The notes under the pieces were generated by a model that saw only the letters and a program-made list of their open reading frames with translations, made no database searches and had not been told where the DNA came from. The position numbers and the translations under genes were made by a program. DNA of 18,045 nucleotides from Nitrospirota bacterium (GTDB lineage: Bacteria; Nitrospirota_A; Leptospirillia; Leptospirillales; Leptospirillaceae): contig JAJYPO010000023.1 in the NCBI GenBank assembly GCA_021795275.1, positions 1 to 18,045 on the forward strand, written 5' to 3'. Every line of letters begins with the position of its first letter. Positions within the stretch are counted from its first letter, which is position 1. This document shows, piece after piece, positions 14,453 to 18,045 of this stretch.

Positions 14453-14659
14453 CTAGTGGCACATCACAAAGCTGAAGGCATGTCGGACCGGATGGACCAT
14501 GTCATGAACCATCGGCAGCGGGGCGAAAAGCAGAAGATATAGAGTCACGGGAATCCACAAGAAAAATCCGAGCACCGCAACGACCTGCCACCAAGCCACT
14601 CCGGATCCGGAAACAGTCTCTGCTCCAACAATCGTCTCAACCTTTGCGTCACTCATCAT
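14453..14659 (-). CDS. cbtB: CbtB-like small cobalt-transport-associated membrane protein
   Basis: A 68-residue protein with one membrane helix (about 23-46) and a short metal-ligand-rich C-terminus: H52-D53, H56, R59-H60 and a final C67-H68. The H-D-x-x-H-x-x-R-H ... C-H ending is the hallmark of the CbtB family, proposed as the small subunit of a cobalt transporter with CbtA. AAAGG lies six or so bases before the paired ATGs (14659/14656). It follows the glutaredoxin gene by 41 bases and is followed by a terminator, a tRNA and the island. No cbtA is present in the window, and no cobalamin riboswitch was recognised upstream. Confidence 0.7.
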   Translation of the reverse strand: MMSDAKVETIVGAETVSGSGVAWWQVVAVLGFFLWIPVTLYLLLFAPLPMVHDMVHPVRHAFSFVMCH

Positions 14660-14700
14660 TTAAACCTTTCGCCCTTGTTAATGATCTCAGGAGAAACCAA

Positions 14701-15057
14701 TCAGCTCCCCCTGCTCCCCTTCCACGACCCCATTTCGACAGGCTCCCCGTCATGGCATCCCCGGTCCAGCGGAGTGTCATCCCCTGAAGCCACTGGCGAA
14801 ACCAAGCCCTTGGAGAGAAGATAGGATTCAACTTCCTCTCCACTGACATCTGCCAGCATCACGCCTTCAATTTCCACGCAGGGAGACAGACGCTGACCTG
14901 ATTTCCGGACCATTTCCCCATAAGCATCCATATTGGCGATGATATTGATGTCCTCAAAGGGAAGCTGATATTTTGCAAAAACCGCACGTACCCCACGGCT
15001 CCAGCCACAGGAGGGCTTGAGATAGGCTTGGATTGTGATTTTTTTATCAATACTCAT
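14701..15057 (-). CDS. Glutaredoxin-like protein with CXXS active site
   Basis: A 118-residue protein. Residues 7-85 form a glutaredoxin fold, with ITIQAYLKPSCGWSRGVRAV carrying the C17-G-W-S20 site. SPCVEIEG (58-65) stands at the usual cis-proline strand, and VSGEEVESYLL forms the last helix. The second cysteine of the classic CPYC is serine, so a monothiol mechanism or iron-sulfur cluster handling is more likely than plain disulfide reduction (inference from family). The last 30 residues are a polar tail not part of the fold. The ATG at 15057 has AAAGGA eight bases upstream; an earlier start in the frame lacks this. Confidence 0.78.
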   Translation of the reverse strand: MSIDKKITIQAYLKPSCGWSRGVRAVFAKYQLPFEDINIIANMDAYGEMVRKSGQRLSPCVEIEGVMLADVSGEEVESYLLSKGLVSPVASGDDTPLDRGCHDGEPVEMGSWKGSRGS

Positions 15058-15124
15058 GAATTTTCCTTTCCGTCCGTTAATTAGGACCGACAGACTTCTC
15101 TCCCGACGAGTGTCAGGATGCCTT

Positions 15125-15153
15125 ATTCTATCCGATTCCCCAACCTGCATCAA
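15125..15153 (-). promoter_or_regulatory. Promoter of the glutaredoxin-cbtB unit
   Basis: TTGATG (15153-15148) and TAGAAT (15130-15125) on the minus strand have an exact 17-base spacer. Transcription would start near 15118, about 60 bases before the ATG at 15057. The intergenic gap here is only about 107 bases. Confidence 0.6.
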
Positions 15154-15163
15154 GGCGAGTCTT

Positions 15164-15934
15164 TCAGCCGTCGAACTGGACCGAACGAAGCGACAGACTT
15201 CCCCATTGGAAACCCGTCACAGGAAATGACGCCCGAATGTATCCTTCCGCTGCTCCCAGGGCAACAAAGAGGGGGGCCAGATGTTCGGTGGAGGGATGTG
15301 ATCGATGGGCGTAAGGGGCTCGGGACTCAAACTGGCAAAGGGCCTCTATATCTTTTTCCACAAGAGCCTTCGCCATCCACTGGTCGAATTCTGACGCCCA
15401 GGGGAGGGGGGCGGAGAGCCGATCGGGATCAAGTTCCGAAAGGTTATGGGTCATTCCTCCGCTGGAAAGCACAAGAACTCCCTCATGCCTCAGGGGGGCT
15501 AACAGCTGGCCCAGATGGTATAGCCCCTGCGGGGAAAGGTCAGGAAGGGACAATCCCAGGACGGGGATCCTGGCCTCGGGAAACATGCCCCTGAGGGGAA
15601 CCCACATCCCGTGGTCGAGACCCCGGTCGGGATCGGAGAGGAGCTTTCCGGTTCCGATGAGGGAAGAGAGGCGGTCTCCAAGATCGGGAGCCGCCGGGGA
15701 TCCATAGGTCATCCGGTAAAAGCGGTCGGGAAAACCCCAGAAATCATAAATCAGGGGGACCGGCCTGAGCGGACCCATCTTGAGGGACTTTGTCACCCAG
15801 TGCGCCGAAACGACCAAAATGGAACGGACCTCTCCCAGGCTTTTTCCCCATCGTCCAAGATTTTCCACCCATGCGGAATCCTCAAGTGACAGGGGTGCCC
15901 CGTGGGAGACAAAGGCCACTGGAAGGCCCGCCAT
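15164..15934 (-). CDS. 4,5-DOPA dioxygenase-like extradiol enzyme (LigB superfamily)
   Basis: A 256-residue cytoplasmic metal enzyme of the class III extradiol ring-cleavage superfamily, close to YgiD/DODA by motif. Visible landmarks are FVSHGAP (H11), VVSAHW (H45), YDFWGFP, GLDHGMWVPLRGMFP (H108), SSGGMTHNL (H163) and HPSTEHLAPLFVALGA. These histidines include the expected metal ligands. Length is normal. The physiological substrate of bacterial members is generally unknown. Its ATG shares a base with the upstream gene's TGA (TGATG at 15936-15932), showing tight coupling. It is the last gene of the minus-strand unit that starts near 17990. Confidence 0.85.
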   Translation of the reverse strand: MAGLPVAFVSHGAPLSLEDSAWVENLGRWGKSLGEVRSILVVSAHWVTKSLKMGPLRPVPLIYDFWGFPDRFYRMTYGSPAAPDLGDRLSSLIGTGKLLSDPDRGLDHGMWVPLRGMFPEARIPVLGLSLPDLSPQGLYHLGQLLAPLRHEGVLVLSSGGMTHNLSELDPDRLSAPLPWASEFDQWMAKALVEKDIEALCQFESRAPYAHRSHPSTEHLAPLFVALGAAEGYIRASFPVTGFQWGSLSLRSVQFDG

Positions 15935-16824
15935 CAGACCGCCTCCGACTCAAGCCAGGATTCAAGAGAGACAAGATTCATTCCGAAATCGGCCACAGGC
16001 GAGTTCCTTTGGGCGACATTGTCGGCAAGGGCCATCCGGATGACATCCGGCGTCAGAAAGGGTTTGGGAAGAAGGAGTTTCTGAAGGACTGCCGAGGCCA
16101 TCATCACCGCGACCGGAGCCGGGATGATGAAAGCTTTCAGTTTGGCACTTTTCCGGATGGATTCCATCATTTCCCGATAGGTGTATATACGGGGCCCCCC
16201 CACCTCGATCACCCTCCCCCCCATCTCGGGGTGATCAGGGATCTTTGCCAGGACTTTCGCAAGGTCACCGGCAAAGACCGGCTGGATCCTCGCCGTCCCT
16301 GGACCGATCATGGGAAGGACATGGAGGGAGCGCCCAAAGGCCAGAAACTGGTTGATCGAACGGTCCCCCTGGCCAAAGACCAGGGATGGGCGGACGACTG
16401 TAAAGGGGATCGCGGAGGCAGCCACGGCCTCCTCGGCCTTTTTCTTGGTCCTGTGGTAGGCACTGGGCGCATTGGCCGACGCCCCTATCGCGCTGACATG
16501 AACAAATCTTCCCGGAGAAGCGCTTTTCGAGAGGGCCCTGAGGACCCCGATCACCCCATTATAATGGACATCTTCGTAATTCTGGTCTTTCGTCTCCGCC
16601 AGGATCCCCGGGAGGTAATAAATTGACGAACACCCCTCCAGGGCATTCCCCAGAGATTCGGGACGGGTCACATCGGCCTTCCTCCAGACAACCCCCTCGA
16701 TCTTCTCCGGTGGAGGATTCCGGGAGAGAAGCCGTATGTCCCTTGAGGGATTCCCCGATTTCATGGCTGAAATCAGATAGCGCCCCACAAACCCTGTGCC
16801 ACCGACAATCGCCACCGAATCCAT
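15934..16824 (-). CDS. NAD(P)-binding atypical short-chain dehydrogenase (NDUFA9-like)
   Basis: A 296-residue Rossmann protein beginning SVAIVGGTGFVGRYLISAM, with the GxxGxxG dinucleotide loop of extended/atypical SDRs. Further landmarks are ADVTRPESLGNALEGC, VHVSAIGAS, AYHRTKKKAEEAV (a displaced YxxxK-like pair), VVRPSLVFGQGD and IEVGGPRIYTYREMM. The pattern fits the NDUFA9/SDR_a5 group of quinone-reductase- or complex-I-associated proteins and NAD-dependent epimerases. The catalytic role is not certain. GGGAG lies five bases before the ATG. It begins 11 bases after the stop of the desulfurase-like gene. Confidence 0.83.
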   Translation of the reverse strand: MDSVAIVGGTGFVGRYLISAMKSGNPSRDIRLLSRNPPPEKIEGVVWRKADVTRPESLGNALEGCSSIYYLPGILAETKDQNYEDVHYNGVIGVLRALSKSASPGRFVHVSAIGASANAPSAYHRTKKKAEEAVAASAIPFTVVRPSLVFGQGDRSINQFLAFGRSLHVLPMIGPGTARIQPVFAGDLAKVLAKIPDHPEMGGRVIEVGGPRIYTYREMMESIRKSAKLKAFIIPAPVAVMMASAVLQKLLLPKPFLTPDVIRMALADNVAQRNSPVADFGMNLVSLESWLESEAV

Positions 16825-16835
16825 TCAGACTCCCT

Positions 16836-17990
16836 TCATTGTCTAAGAACCCCTCCCAGTCCTGCCAGCGACCTGAGTCCTCTGGCAAGGGCATGAGCCC
16901 AGGGGTCGATTTCGGAGGGATCATTCCACCATCCCAGGGAAAGAACGACCGATCCCTGTCCCTCGCGGGAGGAGTACCCCAGCGCCGACAGGACATGGGA
17001 AACCTTGAGCGACTGCGACGAACAGCTTGACCCCGTCCCCACGACGACCTTTTCGCGATCCATCAACGACAGGAGAGCCTGGCCGTCCGATCCGGGATGA
17101 AGAAGGTTGATGATTCCCGGTCTTCGAAGACTTTTCTCTCCGACAAAAATCAAATGGGAAAACTCGGACCGGATCTTCCGGACGAGAAGGGCATCAAGCT
17201 CATCGAGCAGTTTCCGTTCGCGCCCAAGGTGATGGCGGGCATGATTCACCGCGCCTGCCAGACCTTCGGCGAGAAAGACCGGTTGGGTCCCCCCCCTCCG
17301 ACCCTCCTCCTGGGCTCCTCCATGGACCAGGGGAAGCATTCGGATCCCCCTCCGGATGCAGAGGACACCGATGCCTGCGGGACCTCCGATGGAGGGCGAG
17401 GACAATGACACAAGATCGATCGGACGATCTGAGAAATTGGGTTCTTCCCACCCCTCTGCTGCCACAAAGTCGGTATGAAAGATGCCTCCCCGCGATCGAA
17501 CAAAACTTCCGATCCTGTCAATCGGCTGCAGGATGCCTGTTTCCGGGTTGGATCGCTGGACGGAGACAACCACCCTCCCCCGGGGCCACATTTTTTCAAT
17601 GGCCTCGCAATCGACATGGCCGGCCTTGTCGAGAGGCAAAAAGGTCACATGGCATCCCCTTTGATTGCCCAGAAACTGTGCGGCATTGATGACCGAAACA
17701 TGTTCGAGGGGAGAAATAAGAATATGGTCCGGAAAAGCCCCTCCGGGGAAACGGACCCCGGTCAGGGCCCAGGAATTGGCTTCCGAGGCCGAGGACACGA
17801 AACAGACCTCTGACGGTTCGCACCCCAAGTATTCGGAGATTTCTTTCCGGGAGTTTTCAAGCCGTTCAAAAGCATGGAGCCCGTCCCGGTGCCTTGCTGT
17901 TGCCAGAACAGGATTTCCTAAAGACTTTTCCAGTATTTCCCGCACCCCCGGTCTCATGAGAGGAAGCGATTCGGCATGCATGTTGATCAC
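16836..17990 (-). CDS. Cysteine desulfurase-like class V aminotransferase lacking the PLP lysine
   Basis: A fold-type I protein related to NifS/IscS (384 residues from the chosen start; positions below count from TTG 18041). Retained features are GNPVLATARHRDGL, SSASEANSWAL, H114 in LEHVS, N165 in RSNPETGILQP, D191 in FHTD and the active-loop C340 in GTGSSCSSQSLKVSHVLSALG. The lysine that forms the Schiff base, normally S-x-H-K-x-x-GP, is absent: the segment reads SLSSPSIGGPAGIGVL, with Ser217 for Lys and Pro for His. The substrate-binding Arg of the usual VRFSLGR segment is also replaced (VVLSLGWW). The GTG at 17990 is preferred because AAAGGAG lies five bases before it; ATG 18008 and TTG 18041 are alternatives, and the frame is open to the window end. 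Confidence 0.8.
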   Translation of the reverse strand: MINMHAESLPLMRPGVREILEKSLGNPVLATARHRDGLHAFERLENSRKEISEYLGCEPSEVCFVSSASEANSWALTGVRFPGGAFPDHILISPLEHVSVINAAQFLGNQRGCHVTFLPLDKAGHVDCEAIEKMWPRGRVVVSVQRSNPETGILQPIDRIGSFVRSRGGIFHTDFVAAEGWEEPNFSDRPIDLVSLSSPSIGGPAGIGVLCIRRGIRMLPLVHGGAQEEGRRGGTQPVFLAEGLAGAVNHARHHLGRERKLLDELDALLVRKIRSEFSHLIFVGEKSLRRPGIINLLHPGSDGQALLSLMDREKVVVGTGSSCSSQSLKVSHVLSALGYSSREGQGSVVLSLGWWNDPSEIDPWAHALARGLRSLAGLGGVLRQ

Positions 17991-18045
17991 ATCCGCTCCT
18001 TTGCGCATTCGGCCATTTCCCCCGGAACCTGTTAGTAGCAAGTAG

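Noticed and set aside
15790..16626. 278-residue plus-strand open frame opposite the SDR and dioxygenase genes
   Set aside because: It spans two well-supported minus-strand genes, is rich in His/Arg/Pro/Gly repeats typical of antisense reading, and has no ribosome-binding site.

Overview
The window is about 18 kb of chromosomal DNA from a Gram-negative (diderm) bacterium. Signal peptides, a lipoprotein and a likely outer-membrane beta-barrel are all visible. The gene mix suggests an acidophilic Nitrospirota relative such as Leptospirillum: a 2[4Fe-4S] ferredoxin, a sigma-54 regulator next to trpEG, a DUF420-like membrane protein, a B12/radical SAM enzyme, and remnants of ISAzo13, IS1634 and IS3 elements. 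That assignment rests on recall, not on a search.

Region 1 (1-4054, minus strand) is a compact run read NUDIX hydrolase -> ferredoxin -> sigma-54 enhancer-binding regulator -> trpE -> trpG, with trpG cut by the window edge. Start and stop codons overlap at regulator/trpE and at trpE/trpG. Region 2 (4105-5572, plus strand) holds three small membrane proteins; the last resembles DUF420/CtaM. A perfect bidirectional terminator at about 5627-5666 separates it from the convergent B12-binding radical SAM gene (5680-7020, minus). That gene is divergent from a beta-carbonic anhydrase (7303-7881, plus). The two appear to share a palindromic back-to-back -10 element near 7108-7119.

Region 3 (about 7912-14388) looks like a decayed genomic island in a tRNA-Arg(TCT) gene. 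The intact tRNA lies at 14312-14388 on the minus strand, and a 48-base imperfect copy of its 3' part lies in the same orientation at 7912-7959. Inside, from low to high coordinate, are an IS3-family remnant, a truncated ssb-like start, a 56-residue zinc-ribbon protein, a gene remnant with an in-frame stop, a PelC-like lipoprotein, a TPR plus beta-barrel protein, a secreted Ser/Thr-repeat protein with its own promoter and terminator, an IS1634-family remnant and an ISAzo13-family remnant. No integrase was found. The three exported proteins look intact amid mobile-element debris and may form a small surface or secretion module. This is the most likely place for something undescribed.

Region 4 (14453-18045, minus strand) has two units. 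One is a CXXS-type glutaredoxin followed by a CbtB-like small membrane protein, with a recognisable promoter and terminator. The other is a class-V-aminotransferase (cysteine-desulfurase-like) protein, then an atypical SDR, then a 4,5-DOPA-dioxygenase-like LigB enzyme, tightly packed. The desulfurase-like protein keeps the catalytic cysteine loop but has serine where the PLP lysine should be, so it is probably not a normal desulfurase.
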